A stretch of DNA of 64,000 nt from Bremerella sp. JC817. Its GTDB lineage: Bacteria; Planctomycetota; Planctomycetia; Pirellulales; Pirellulaceae. How positions within the stretch are numbered: position 1 is the stretch's first letter; each line of letters starts with the position of its first letter. Under the pieces are notes generated by a model, which ran no database searches, was not told where the DNA came from, and saw only the letters and a list, made by a program, of their open reading frames with translations. The DNA lies in the NCBI RefSeq assembly GCF_040718835.1, contig NZ_JBFEFG010000280.1:1103914-1167913 (forward strand). Direction: 5' to 3'. A program made the position numbers and the translations under genes. Shown piece by piece: positions 10,276-19,487 of the stretch.

Positions 10276-11400
10276 ATGAGCATGGATGCTCGCGTGATCC
10301 GTCACGCTATTGTGACGATGTTCGTGTGGACCGTTCTGTTGACGGTCGCTTCCGCGGCAAGCGTTCGCGGGACTAACTTTCTCGTTACCGCTCAAGATCC
10401 TCAACTAGCCCGACAGGTGCTGGAATCGGCCGAGATCTATCGCCGAGACCTGGCCATCGAGTGGTTGGGACGTGAGTTACCTCCCTGGTCGCAGCCTTGT
10501 CCCATCACCGTGAAGGTGGGTGGCGGTGCCGGCGGACAGACCAGCTTCGCTTTCCATCAGAACGTTCCATTCAACTGGACGATGGAAATCTTCGGCCCAC
10601 GCGATCGCATTCTCGATAGCGTGTTGCCTCACGAAATCCTGCATACGATCTTCGCCACGCACTTTGGTTGCCCGCTGCCACGCTGGGCCGACGAAGGGGC
10701 CTGCACGACGGTCGAGCACATGTCGGAAAAAGACAAGAACACGCAGTTGCTCTACCGGTTTCTGAAGACCGACCGCGGCATCGCCTTCAACCAGATGTTC
10801 GCCATGAGAGAGTATCCGGCCGACATCCTTCCGCTGTATGCCCAGGGCTATTCACTGGCTCGTTTCCTGATCGCTCAGGGTGGCAAGCAAAAGTTCGTCC
10901 AATACGTTGGCGAAGGGATGCAGACCAACAACTGGACAAATTCCACCAACAAGTACTACGGTCATCCAAGCCTCAGCAGCCTGCAGATTGCCTGGCTCGA
11001 TTGGGTTCGCGATGGCTCGAACGAAGGGATGATTGGCGACTACGCTCCGGCTCAGTTGGTCTCGAACACGGGTACCACCGGCGTCGTTCGTGGTCAAAGC
11101 CCGGAACCTGCCAGCCGCGAAGTCGCTTCGGCTCAAGGTCAGCAGCCAGCACCACTTCCTTTGACCGGTCCGATCATGCCAGTGGGCTACCAGCAAGATA
11201 TCGCTCCGCGTGAGCCAGGCGTCAGCGGAGGTTTCTACTCCAACGGTGGTCGTCTTGCTTCTCAGTCGAACGAGCCACGCACTTCGGCCCTGCCGGGTGG
11301 CCAACGCGAGATTCGCCAGATCGATGCCATGCCAGTTTCGGCCAGCGGCAAGAGTGCACCGACGTTCTATCTGCCTGGCGGAACGTCGCTGTATCGATAG
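10276..11400 (+). CDS. Secreted putative HExxH metallopeptidase-like protein
   Basis: The product is 374 aa. A signal peptide ends near VASA|ASVRG. The core LPHEILHTIF carries HEILH (residues 119-123), and PRWADEGAC supplies a downstream Glu at 140. This is the gluzincin arrangement (two His plus Glu) seen in peptidase-MA-like domains. Residues from about 240 to 374 are low-complexity, rich in Pro, Gln, Ser and Gly, and probably flexible. A GGAG lies 8 nt before the ATG. It would act outside the cytoplasm; whether it is an active protease is not shown by sequence alone. It stands alone and ends at a strong terminator. Confidence 0.7.
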   Translation: MSMDARVIRHAIVTMFVWTVLLTVASAASVRGTNFLVTAQDPQLARQVLESAEIYRRDLAIEWLGRELPPWSQPCPITVKVGGGAGGQTSFAFHQNVPFNWTMEIFGPRDRILDSVLPHEILHTIFATHFGCPLPRWADEGACTTVEHMSEKDKNTQLLYRFLKTDRGIAFNQMFAMREYPADILPLYAQGYSLARFLIAQGGKQKFVQYVGEGMQTNNWTNSTNKYYGHPSLSSLQIAWLDWVRDGSNEGMIGDYAPAQLVSNTGTTGVVRGQSPEPASREVASAQGQQPAPLPLTGPIMPVGYQQDIAPREPGVSGGFYSNGGRLASQSNEPRTSALPGGQREIRQIDAMPVSASGKSAPTFYLPGGTSLYR

Positions 11401-11426
11401 AACCATTTACCGTCCACACGTGATGA

Positions 11427-11463
11427 AAACGGCCGCCGAGGGAAACCTGGGCGGCCGTTTTTG
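11427..11463. terminator. Strong hairpin terminator, probably bidirectional
   Basis: AAACGGCCGCC and GGCGGCCGTTT form an 11-bp perfect stem followed by TTT on the plus strand. It sits between the plus-strand metallopeptidase-like gene and the convergent HIT gene. Confidence 0.8.
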
Positions 11464-11489
11464 CGTTGGTGGTTTGGTGTTCGCGTCGC

Positions 11490-11834
11490 TTAGCCAGGTG
11501 GCCAGCTCATCTTGCGGCCGCCGAGCAGGTGATAATGCAAATGCGGAACTTCCTGGCCGCCACCTTCTTTGCAGTTCACAATCACGCGGTAGCCTTCTTC
11601 CAGCCCCAGTTCGCGGGCCAGATTCCGGATGACGATCCACATGTGCCCGATCAAAGCGGCATCGTCGTCGGCCAGGTCGTCGACCGTGGCGATCTCTTTC
11701 TTCGGGATGATCAGCACATGGACCGGGGCCTTCGGGACGATGTCTTTGAACGCCATGCAAAGGTCGTCTTCGTAGACAACGTCGGCGGGGATTTCCTGGT
11801 CGATGATACGTTTGAAGATGGTCTTTTCCGACAT
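11490..11834 (-). CDS. hinT: HIT-family nucleotide hydrolase/transferase (HinT-like)
   Basis: The product is 114 aa, the normal size for HinT proteins. It begins MSEKTIFKRIIDQEIPADVV, contains VPKAPVHVLIIPKKE, and ends with the histidine triad HLHYH (98-102) in VPHLHYHLLGGRKMSWPPG, where the central His is the nucleophile. HinT proteins are cytosolic purine nucleoside phosphoramidases that hydrolyse AMP-lysine-type substrates. The gene is single and has no operon partner here. Family is certain; the exact HinT subgroup is likely but not proved. Confidence 0.93.
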   Translation of the reverse strand: MSEKTIFKRIIDQEIPADVVYEDDLCMAFKDIVPKAPVHVLIIPKKEIATVDDLADDDAALIGHMWIVIRNLARELGLEEGYRVIVNCKEGGGQEVPHLHYHLLGGRKMSWPPG

Positions 11835-12020
11835 CCTGGTGCCTTTCTCGGGGGATCGAATGGGGAGTTCAGGCTACCAATTCCCAGGTTCGCTTCAAGC
11901 TGGCAGGCGAAATTTTCGCACAAGTGGATATCGATGCGAATGGCACCGCAGGGGACGCGCGGCTCAGCAATCCATGGACAACTTTCGACTTACCTTCCAT
12001 AGAAAAACGTCGATCCACCC

Positions 12021-12037
12021 CGGCAATCGGATTGCCG
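12021..12037. promoter_or_regulatory. Palindrome CGGCAATC-G-GATTGCCG in gene-free 11835-12223
   Basis: This is a perfect 8-bp inverted repeat around one base, about 190 nt upstream of the next plus-strand gene. It is a possible operator. The rest of 11835-12223 shows no gene I can support; an in-frame extension of the next gene reaches 12071 but lacks coding character. Confidence 0.3.
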
Positions 12038-12223
12038 CCAACGCTAGCGAGGCAAATAGTGTGAATTCGTGTGAAACCACGTGCCGAAACGGTTACTAGG
12101 AGAAGTTGGGAAACGCGGCAAGCTGCGAACTTCCGGCTGGCTCCGATCGGAATTGGAACCGCGCAAGGATGCGCTCGACCAACTCTTCTCTACTTTCGAT
12201 TTGGACGCATGGGGGAACGCAGG

Positions 12224-12805
12224 ATGCGCTGCCGCGGACTAATGCTGGGAATGCTGCTTTTCGGAGCTGCTCAACCAGTTCTGGCGGAAGACGTTCGTTA
12301 CGTCGAGCGAGACGGGATTACGTATCGAGAAGTCGTGCAGACTTATACCAAACCAGTCTCGGAAACGACTTATCAAACGCATACCGAAAAGTTCTATCAG
12401 GAACGCCTGACGACCGACATTCAGGAATCGCAGCGGGCCTATTACACGCCGGTGACCGAGTATCGCTGGGAAGCGTACACGCCATTCTCGGTCAACCCGT
12501 TCGCCCCGCCTCGCGTTGCCTATCGCTGGGTGCCACGCACCCGTTGGGAACAACGTACCGAGACCGTTCGCACGCCGGTGACGCGTCGTGAACTGGTCCC
12601 TGCCGAACGCACGGTCTCGCGTCCGGTGACGACGCTGAAGATGGTCGAGCAGCAACAAGTGACCCGTGTCGCGATTGCCCCGCCGGCACCTACGCAGACG
12701 AATGTCGCTTCGCGGCAGGCGATCGGTGGTGTCTCGAACCTGCAAGATGGGATGCCACGCGTCGGCCCTTCGGCACCTTCCGCCATGAGCACGCTTCGCC
12801 GCTAG
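12224..12805 (+). CDS. Secreted protein of unknown function, Tyr/Thr/Arg-rich
   Basis: The product is 193 aa. From the ATG at 12224 the N-terminus MRCRGLMLGMLLFGAAQPVL ends in a signal peptide cleaved near LA|ED, with a GGGGGAA Shine-Dalgarno 8 nt upstream; the longer frame from 12071 is not needed. The mature part has loosely repeated stretches such as YTKPVSETTYQTHTEKFYQ, TETVRTPVTRRELVPAERTV and SRPVTTLKMVEQQQVTRV. No catalytic motif is visible. The pattern resembles small envelope proteins common in planctomycetes; function unknown. Confidence 0.7.
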   Translation: MRCRGLMLGMLLFGAAQPVLAEDVRYVERDGITYREVVQTYTKPVSETTYQTHTEKFYQERLTTDIQESQRAYYTPVTEYRWEAYTPFSVNPFAPPRVAYRWVPRTRWEQRTETVRTPVTRRELVPAERTVSRPVTTLKMVEQQQVTRVAIAPPAPTQTNVASRQAIGGVSNLQDGMPRVGPSAPSAMSTLRR

Positions 12806-12826
12806 ATTGCCACGAAGCTAAAAGAA

Positions 12827-12850
12827 AAGGGGCACTCGCTGGTGCCCCTT
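12827..12850 (-). terminator. Hairpin between convergent genes, T-rich on the minus strand
   Basis: AAGGGGCAC and GTGCCCCTT form a 9-bp stem. On the minus strand it is followed by TTCTTTT, so it best serves the lipoprotein gene at 12912-13274, but it may stop both genes. Confidence 0.7.
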
Positions 12851-12911
12851 CGTGCGTTCTCGCAAGCAACTCGCCGCGAGCATGTAGCTGACAAGCCTTC
12901 TGGTGGAAGGC

Positions 12912-13274
12912 TTAGTTCTCGTCGGCCACCAACTGGTTGGCCGCCGCTTGGAGCTGTGTGAGCTGGCTGGCGATCTCATCTTTGGCCGCCTTGCGTTGAT
13001 AAAGCTCTTGCAGCTTCTGGGCTTCGTTTTGAACGTGCACGAACGCTTCGGAGCGATCGGAAGCACCTTCCAGCGATTCGATCATCAACGAAAGATTCGC
13101 CGGAGCGTTACGAGGCGACTTCTGCGCCGTGGTCACAAACTCTTCGACCTGGCTTCGTACTTGCTGCGCGACTTCCGGATTCGTCGTACCGGCACCTTGC
13201 TCGCCGGAAGAGGACAAACAACCAACGCTCGACAGCAACAAGACCATCAAGAGCGAAACGTGGGATAGCTTCAT
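12912..13274 (-). CDS. Small lipoprotein of unknown function
   Basis: The product is 120 aa. MKLSHVSLLMVLLLSSVGC is a lipoprotein signal with a VGC lipobox. The mature chain is mostly helical and charged (QVRSQVEEFVTTAQ, EAQKLQELYQRKAAKDEIAS, QLTQLQAAANQLVADEN), suggesting a coiled coil. The start was moved from the upstream ATG at 13355 to 13274 so that the signal peptide is N-terminal; AAAGGT lies upstream. It is followed by a hairpin terminator. No domain recognised. Confidence 0.7.
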   Translation of the reverse strand: MKLSHVSLLMVLLLSSVGCLSSSGEQGAGTTNPEVAQQVRSQVEEFVTTAQKSPRNAPANLSLMIESLEGASDRSEAFVHVQNEAQKLQELYQRKAAKDEIASQLTQLQAAANQLVADEN

Positions 13275-13385
13275 GGGGGACACGACCTTTGGCGTCTGGC
13301 GTGATTTCAAGTGGAAAGAAGAAAAACGTCGCGTGCCCGAAGTGGGCTTCGGCACGCGACGCGTTGAGTTCAGAATCCGCGAGGC

Positions 13386-14369
13386 TTAAGGAAGCGTCGT
13401 TGGATTGCCGTCGCTGATGGCCATCGCGTTGGCATAGATGGTCGCGTCGATCGTTTCTGGAACGAACTGGCAACTGGCATCGGCCAGGCACATCACCACG
13501 CCGCCAGGATGGAAGCTACGCGCCGCGACGCCTGATTCGGTGCTGCTGTCAGGGTTGCTGTTCTCGCCATAGACCGTGGCGTTGGTCTTGTTGTACGAGT
13601 AAGGCGAAGCATCGACGCGCCGCGACGTGTTCGGCGTCATGACGATCGCCCCACCATGATGGTTACGACCACTGAAGGTGGAACCGGTGGCGTAACCCCA
13701 AGCACCACGGTCGTCGCCGCCGCTGTTCACCACCATGATCTCGCTCAAGAGGATCGAGTTCGAGGTACCGTCGGTGATGTCACGGAACTTGGCACCATAC
13801 TGCCCCACGACGCTGAACGGACCCTTCTTGGTCGAATCGTTGTAGTCAGCCATGCGGCACAAGCGACCGGCACCGACATTGACGGCATAGTTCACCTTGG
13901 CAAAGCCGGTGAAGTCTTGCGTCAGCAGCGAGGTAACGCTCGGATGGCTCGGGCAAAGGTACGCATCAGGACGTTGACGCGTCACGCGATTGTTGCCGCT
14001 GGTCGCGTTGCCGTTACGAGCCAACTGGCGGCTGTCGTATTGATCGTGCAGTGCGTTTTGTTCGATGAAAGGCAAGATCATCACCGCCCAGGTCGCACCC
14101 CAGTCGCGATTACGCGACCAAGCGCCGATGGAAGTGTCTTCTTGAACGCCAGCCGTATCCAACACTACGCATGCTGGTGGGAACGACTGGAAGGTGTCGT
14201 GATAGTTGTGCATCGCCAGGCCCAATTGCTTCTGCTTGTTGGTGCAAGTCATGCGACGGGCAGCCTCTCGAGCTTGCTGAACGGCAGGCAGGAGCAAGGC
14301 AATTAAGACGCCAATGATGGCAATTACCACGAGGAGCTCAACGAGCGTAAATCCACGTTGCTTTGGCAT
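13386..14369 (-). CDS. DUF1559 pseudopilin-like secreted protein
   Basis: The product is 327 aa. MPKQRGFTLVELLVVIAIIG is a type IV prepilin N-terminal methylation motif with cleavage after Gly and Glu at +5. It continues into the DUF1559 signature REAARRMTCTNKQKQLGLAMHN. The C-terminus around MCLADASCQFVPETIDATIY and AISDGNP corresponds to the family's H-x9-DG end region. These proteins exist in many paralogs in planctomycetes and are probably exported by a type II/IV-pilus-like machinery; the function is unsettled. The start at 14369 gives the prepilin leader at the N-terminus and has GGAGA upstream; the longer frame to 14561 is rejected. Confidence 0.92.
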   Translation of the reverse strand: MPKQRGFTLVELLVVIAIIGVLIALLLPAVQQAREAARRMTCTNKQKQLGLAMHNYHDTFQSFPPACVVLDTAGVQEDTSIGAWSRNRDWGATWAVMILPFIEQNALHDQYDSRQLARNGNATSGNNRVTRQRPDAYLCPSHPSVTSLLTQDFTGFAKVNYAVNVGAGRLCRMADYNDSTKKGPFSVVGQYGAKFRDITDGTSNSILLSEIMVVNSGGDDRGAWGYATGSTFSGRNHHGGAIVMTPNTSRRVDASPYSYNKTNATVYGENSNPDSSTESGVAARSFHPGGVVMCLADASCQFVPETIDATIYANAMAISDGNPTTLP

Positions 14370-14854
14370 AACATGGTCTCCACGAATCAGATAATGAAGA
14401 AAAGAGATAGAAGATCGACCGCGCTGGAGGTTTGCCCGGCGAAAGAAGCCAGGGCAACCGAGGTGGCAAGCAGGCAGGAAGCTCACCACTACTGGATAGT
14501 AAAAAGTGCAGGAAAAAGTATAAAACATCCTGGATTTGAATGCAATAAAAAAACGCAGCAACGCTGAGTTCCCTGTTGATGGGGGACGCGGGAACCCTCA
14601 CCGAATCTTGCCTCTTCCCGAATCGGACCAGATAGTTATTAGTGCGCTACTGCTGTCTGATTCTGCAGACCGGAGGCACCTTCGATCCGCCTTGTCTGCC
14701 GGAACTGCACGATGTAGGGACTGTTCGTCCTGTGCCTAAAGAGACTGATGTAACTTCCCATCAGAAAAAGGTTTGTCTTCGCTAGCACTCTGGCCGATAC
14801 CTGATTCTGTCAAAGGCAATGTAGCCAGTTGGTATTGAGGAGGCATCGATAGAT
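14370..14854. other. Gene-free stretch between divergent genes
   Basis: No gene is supported. The stretch must carry the promoters of the DUF1559 gene (minus) and of the 104-aa gene (plus). I saw no clear hairpin or repeat in it. Confidence 0.5.
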
Positions 14855-15169
14855 ATGGCAAAGAAAGACACATTCCGCGTGGTGACCCGAGGCGCCAATG
14901 GCGAGATCCGCATTAAGGATTACGACTCGGCCGAACCACTGTTGAAGATGCACTCGCAGGTAGGTACCGAAGACAGCAGCACCGACCTGGCCCTGCGTGG
15001 CATGCCTGTTTTCCGTGGCCTGATTGGGCCGATGCCGGAAGGCAAAGCGATTGTCCGTTACGAATCTCCAGAAGTCTTTGAAACGTTGACCAAGGAATGG
15101 GGAGCTGCCAAGCCGAAGCGTCGTCGCCGCCGCACGGCTTCCGCCGAAGCTACCGTCACCGAAAGTTAG
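14855..15169 (+). CDS. Small conserved-looking protein with a basic tail, unknown function
   Basis: The product is 104 aa and begins MAKKDTFRVVTRGANGEIRI, with a GAGGAGG about 11 nt before the ATG. The body is soluble with no membrane segment. The end AAKPKRRRRRTASAEATVTE is strongly basic and then disordered, which would suit nucleic-acid or ribosome contact, but no family was recognised. It is monocistronic and followed by a large inverted repeat. Confidence 0.65.
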   Translation: MAKKDTFRVVTRGANGEIRIKDYDSAEPLLKMHSQVGTEDSSTDLALRGMPVFRGLIGPMPEGKAIVRYESPEVFETLTKEWGAAKPKRRRRRTASAEATVTES

Positions 15170-15277
15170 TTCCTCGTCGACGTGGGCTGCGTGCCGCCTG
15201 GCAGCCGACAAAGACTTCTCTCCAATTCACCCTCCCGGGCGATCCCGCCGAGTTTCCTGTTCTCGGTGGACGCCAAA

Positions 15278-15390
15278 GCGAGTAGCGCTTCAGCGGGTGG
15301 TTGAGAAATGCTAGTCGAGATCTTCTCCAGTTCTGGGTATTGGAGGGTTTCTCTCCTTTGCCCCATTTCTCAACCACCCGGCGCACTCGC
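15278..15390. repeat. Long imperfect inverted repeat with a 17-bp perfect core
   Basis: CGGGTGGTTGAGAAATG (15294-15310) is exactly complementary to CATTTCTCAACCACCCG (15364-15380). The arms extend outward with GCGAGT / ACTCGC after a small asymmetry. The 53-nt centre holds a smaller GGAG...CTCC hairpin. It lies between the 104-aa gene and the large secreted protein, and could be a structured RNA, a complex terminator or a short mobile palindrome. Confidence 0.75.
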
Positions 15391-15468
15391 CGACTTTCTG
15401 GCACTCGAGGGTGCTTTCTGCCACCGCAATCATCGATTTCCCTCTGGATGCGGATTTGAATCTCTGTC

Positions 15469-15474
15469 TATAAT
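15469..15474 (+). promoter_or_regulatory. Candidate -10 box TATAAT
   Basis: A perfect TATAAT lies 57 nt before the ATG of the large secreted protein. The matching -35 position (about 15446) is poor, so the promoter call is tentative. Confidence 0.3.
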
Positions 15475-15531
15475 CCGCGGCCATTGTCCCATTAGGGCAC
15501 ATTATTCCGTTCCTCCGAGAAACGCAGCGTC

Positions 15532-18500
15532 ATGCTGGCACGACTGGTACAGGGAAGTCCAGGCCGACAGCACATGGATGTCTTGCTCCGTCCCGCGATT
15601 TATAACCTCGCGCTGCGGTGTGTCTTGCTCTGTGCGCTCGTTTTCGCCGTCGCTTCGCCCGCCCAAGCTCAGGCTCAAGGGCCTCCGCCGGTGGAAACCA
15701 TTCGCAGCACCCTCCGGGTTGCCTGGGGTGGTTCGTCGGAACGCCGTTGGCGAGGAACGCTGGCACTAACTGCTGGCAAAATCCGGCTGGTCAATCTGTT
15801 AGGGATGGAAGCCGACGAGGCCCGGGCTGTTCTTTCCTCCCAGGGTCGTGTCGAAATCAATCATCTCACGCCGCGCATCTACGACGGGTTCGACATTCAA
15901 ATCGAAGCCCCCGCCGGCGCTCAACTCACCATTCAGCTTTCTGGCACCGGAACCGATCAGGCCCAGCCGATCTCGATTCCGATCAGTTCGTTGATGCATC
16001 AGCCTTACCAGGACGCGCTCGACGAACAAGGTTCGCGTATCCTCGTGCAGCGTGCCCCAGGCGATACGATCCGCACCGATCTTAATCGCGACCACCTGGT
16101 CTTCGCTCCGGAAGAAACATTCCGGGCCACCATCACCGGCTATCGCACCAACTTCCCGCCAGGAACGTCGGTGCAAGTTCTCGTGAAACTGCGTCCGGCC
16201 AGGGCAGGGCGATCGATCTGGGAAAAGACCTTCACCACTGCAGTCGACAATCGTGGCGACATCCATCTGGGGGAAGCCATCGATGTGGAAGTTCCCGTCA
16301 ACGAAGGGGTATACGAGCTGGTGGTGTTGATGACCGAGCAGCGACTGACGAGCCTGGTGTTTGCGTCGAAGCCGACGCATCAGCGGGTTCTGCAGTTTGT
16401 GGTGATCGATCCGGAATTAGAATTCACACCGAGTCAGGAAGATCCACGGCCGATCGCGTCGTTCGATCCAACCGCCGCCGACTGGTGGCCTCGCTTGTCG
16501 AAGCTCGCTTCGTACAGCTTGTGGCAAAAGTCGAAGACTTCCGAACTGCATAACAACCTGACCAAGACAATCGACCACAACGAACGGAAGTGGCAGCAAC
16601 TTCAGCCGACCGGTTGGCATGCCTATCCGCTACCGATTGAGGCGATCGGGGCACCTTTGGTGGTCGAGGTCGAATACCCGTCCGATCTGCCGCAAAGCCT
16701 GGGGATCAGCATCATCGAACCCGACGCCGCCGGCATGATCACGCCGATCGGGATCGACTCAGGCGTCGAGGTTTCGCCGCCGCAGCCAGGCGACAAACCA
16801 GGCGAACTAAAGCATCAACTCGTCTTCTGGCCACGCACTTCCACCCCGATGTTGCTGCTAACCTGTCGCGACAAGGCTTTGCCGTCGACTTATGGTCGGA
16901 TCAGCGTTCTGGCCGGTCGGCCTAAGTTGGGGCCGCCTGCCTCGCCGCTGGAAACAGCCGCCGCCGCGAATGTGGAAGACGACCGACTGGCGATTGCTTA
17001 CTGGGACAAGCCACTCTTCTCGAAAGGGTTCGGTGCTCCGGAAGATTTGAACATCGCCTCCAATCGTTCGCTCGAAGATTGGCTTACCTTCCTGGAAGGA
17101 AGCAATCGCGTGATCGAACATCTGAAGCGAGTCGGGTTCAACGCCGCTTGCATCAGCATGATGAGCGAAGGTGGTTCGCTGTACCCCAGCCCCCACTTCC
17201 GCTCGACGCCGAAGTTCGACAAAGGTTTGTTCTTCGACGATGGACGAGATCCGTTCAAGAAAGATGTTGCCGAGTTGCTCTTCCGTCAGTTCGATCGCGC
17301 TAATCTCCGCTTGATTCCGGCGATGGAGTTGAACTCCCCGCTGGTTCGCTTGGAAGAAGGCCGGATCGCTTCGCTCGATCCGAACTACGCCGCTCCGCTG
17401 AATCATCTTGGCCAGCCCGCGATCGACCGCACCGGCGTCTCGGCAGGCGAAGGGGCCTACTACAATCCACTCGATGAGGACGTACAACAGGCGATCAGCG
17501 ACCTGGTGCTCGACTTCGTTTCGCGTTACGGCCATCACCCGTCGTTCTCGGGCTTGGCGTTGAACTTGGACTGCGATGGCTATGCCGTCCTGGCCGGGCC
17601 GCAGTGGGGCATGGATAACGCCACGCTGCTTCGCTTCGCCCAGAGTCTGCCGGCGGTGCAGCAGCAGATCTTCGCGAACCTGCCACCCGATTTGAAGACC
17701 CGCAGCGACTGGGTACTCGAACAGCAATGGGAGAGCTGGCTCCGCTGGCGTGGCGAACGGATGTTCCAGTTGCATTCTCGCTTGGCAACCATCATGCGAA
17801 GTGCCAACTCGAATGCAGTGCTCTACCTGAATACGGCTGGCTGTTTCCATGGGCAACATGCCAAGAAGCGTCTGACGCCAGAACTGCCACGCACGGCGAC
17901 TTCGACCGATGTTCTGTTGGAACTGGGCATCGACGCGAAACGCTATCGCACACATCCCAACATTTCGCTTCTCGATACCAACTTCGTTCGCCCGCGTGGC
18001 AATCCGAAGCGAGGCCGCTGGTACATCAATTACCAGGCAGCCCGTGAAGACGAAGTCTCTTACGCCGACGAAGACAATCGCGGCGTGTTGCATTTTCATG
18101 TCCCTGATACGCTGCACGTGGCAGGCTTCGATCAAGCCAAGCCATTTGGTCGCGATGGTAACTTCACTTGGGTTGCCTCCGAGTTCATCGGCAGCGGATC
18201 GGACGCACGCAAACCGCTGGTCGAGCATCTGGCGCAAGAGGATGACTTATCGATCTTCTTCGGCGGCTGGACGGTGCCGATGGGACAAGACGCGGCGTTG
18301 CACGAGTTCCTGACGATCTACAAGATGCTGCCACGCGGCAACTATCATCGCTTGAACGTTCCTCAATCGCAGCCGCTGGTGATTCGCAAGCTTTCGACCG
18401 GATCGGAAACGACGCTGTACTTCGTCAATCCAACTCCGTGGGACTTGAACGCCGCACTAACGGTTCAGTTGCCGAGCGATGGTATCGTCACGCCACTCGC

Positions 18501-19464
18501 TTCCAGTGAGATCTCGCGCGGGCCTCAACCCAAAGGGGAAGGGCAGTGGAGTATCACGATTCCGGCGTACGGTCTGATTGCCTGTAAGGTCGATGTTTAC
18601 GACGTCGCGATCACTGGCGCGAAGGTCTACTTGCCGACCGGCGTGATGCGAATCATGCGAGAACGATTGGAAGAGCTGGCCCTACGAGTACGCAGCATTC
18701 GCTCGCTGCCACCGGTCGCGCTGCTGGCCAATGGCGACTTCGAGCAACCAGCGACCGATGGTCTAATTCCAGCGTGGACGCTCAGTAATCAGCCCGGCAC
18801 GGCGGTTGGGATCGAGACGCAGAAGATCTATGAAGGCAATCAGTCGCTCCGGCTGAAGAGTACCGGTCAGGTCGTTTGGGCCCGGAGTGAAGAGATTGAA
18901 ATCCCGGAAAGCCGCCGGCTGATGCTGAAGATGCATCTGCTGAACGACTCTCCTGGTGCCCAGCCGAATCTGCGAATCGTGCTCGATGGTTACGTCGGCA
19001 CGCAGAACGTTTATCGCCCGGTCTCGGTCGGCGCCGGCACGCCATTTCCGCTGCAGGCCGAATGGAGCGAGTTCGCCTACCCGGTGCTCGATCTTCCGCC
19101 GGAACTGGAAACCGCTAAGATCGGCTTCGACATGATGGGGGACGGCAACGTGCTGGTCGACCGGGTCGAACTGTACGACGTGGCGTTCCGCGACAGCGAG
19201 ATCAATCAGCTCAACAAACTGGTGACGCTGGCCTATGCTCGCTACCAACAGTCCGAAGTGGGCGATTGTTACCGATTGCTCAATGGCTATTGGGTGAAGT
19301 ATTTGGAGAAGCACGTCCCGATCGCTCCGGCGTTGGCCCAGCAGCTCGAACAGAATCGAGCCGCCAACGTTGCCCAGCGAAATGCTCCGAAAGAAGAGCC
19401 GCCGCCGAAGACCTGGTTCGAGACCTTCCGCAGCTACACGCCGCGCCTGCCTCGCTTCCAATAG
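15532..19464 (+). CDS. Very large secreted protein with glycoside-hydrolase-like TIM barrel and C-terminal CBM-like domain
   Basis: The product is up to 1310 aa. A signal peptide (ALRCVLLCALVFAVASPAQA) follows either this ATG or the one at 15574, which leaves a shorter leader. Residues 60-450 look like beta-rich accessory domains. About 520-980 resembles a (beta/alpha)8 barrel of the GH10-like/DUF187 group: RVGFNAACISMMSEGGSLYP, then YYNPLDEDVQQAISDLVLDF and HPSFSGLALNLDCDGY. Near 1065-1215 a segment starting LLANGDFEQPATDGLIPAW is typical of a jelly-roll carbohydrate-binding module. I infer a polysaccharide-degrading or binding role outside the cell. Catalytic acids were not assigned. Confidence 0.65.
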   Translation: MLARLVQGSPGRQHMDVLLRPAIYNLALRCVLLCALVFAVASPAQAQAQGPPPVETIRSTLRVAWGGSSERRWRGTLALTAGKIRLVNLLGMEADEARAVLSSQGRVEINHLTPRIYDGFDIQIEAPAGAQLTIQLSGTGTDQAQPISIPISSLMHQPYQDALDEQGSRILVQRAPGDTIRTDLNRDHLVFAPEETFRATITGYRTNFPPGTSVQVLVKLRPARAGRSIWEKTFTTAVDNRGDIHLGEAIDVEVPVNEGVYELVVLMTEQRLTSLVFASKPTHQRVLQFVVIDPELEFTPSQEDPRPIASFDPTAADWWPRLSKLASYSLWQKSKTSELHNNLTKTIDHNERKWQQLQPTGWHAYPLPIEAIGAPLVVEVEYPSDLPQSLGISIIEPDAAGMITPIGIDSGVEVSPPQPGDKPGELKHQLVFWPRTSTPMLLLTCRDKALPSTYGRISVLAGRPKLGPPASPLETAAAANVEDDRLAIAYWDKPLFSKGFGAPEDLNIASNRSLEDWLTFLEGSNRVIEHLKRVGFNAACISMMSEGGSLYPSPHFRSTPKFDKGLFFDDGRDPFKKDVAELLFRQFDRANLRLIPAMELNSPLVRLEEGRIASLDPNYAAPLNHLGQPAIDRTGVSAGEGAYYNPLDEDVQQAISDLVLDFVSRYGHHPSFSGLALNLDCDGYAVLAGPQWGMDNATLLRFAQSLPAVQQQIFANLPPDLKTRSDWVLEQQWESWLRWRGERMFQLHSRLATIMRSANSNAVLYLNTAGCFHGQHAKKRLTPELPRTATSTDVLLELGIDAKRYRTHPNISLLDTNFVRPRGNPKRGRWYINYQAAREDEVSYADEDNRGVLHFHVPDTLHVAGFDQAKPFGRDGNFTWVASEFIGSGSDARKPLVEHLAQEDDLSIFFGGWTVPMGQDAALHEFLTIYKMLPRGNYHRLNVPQSQPLVIRKLSTGSETTLYFVNPTPWDLNAALTVQLPSDGIVTPLASSEISRGPQPKGEGQWSITIPAYGLIACKVDVYDVAITGAKVYLPTGVMRIMRERLEELALRVRSIRSLPPVALLANGDFEQPATDGLIPAWTLSNQPGTAVGIETQKIYEGNQSLRLKSTGQVVWARSEEIEIPESRRLMLKMHLLNDSPGAQPNLRIVLDGYVGTQNVYRPVSVGAGTPFPLQAEWSEFAYPVLDLPPELETAKIGFDMMGDGNVLVDRVELYDVAFRDSEINQLNKLVTLAYARYQQSEVGDCYRLLNGYWVKYLEKHVPIAPALAQQLEQNRAANVAQRNAPKEEPPPKTWFETFRSYTPRLPRFQ

Positions 19465-19487
19465 GCGTCGCGATCTTGGCTGGCCGA

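Noticed and set aside
16858..18237. 459-codon minus-strand frame inside the large secreted protein
   Set aside because: The plus frame has signal peptide and domain-like segments; the antisense frame has none.
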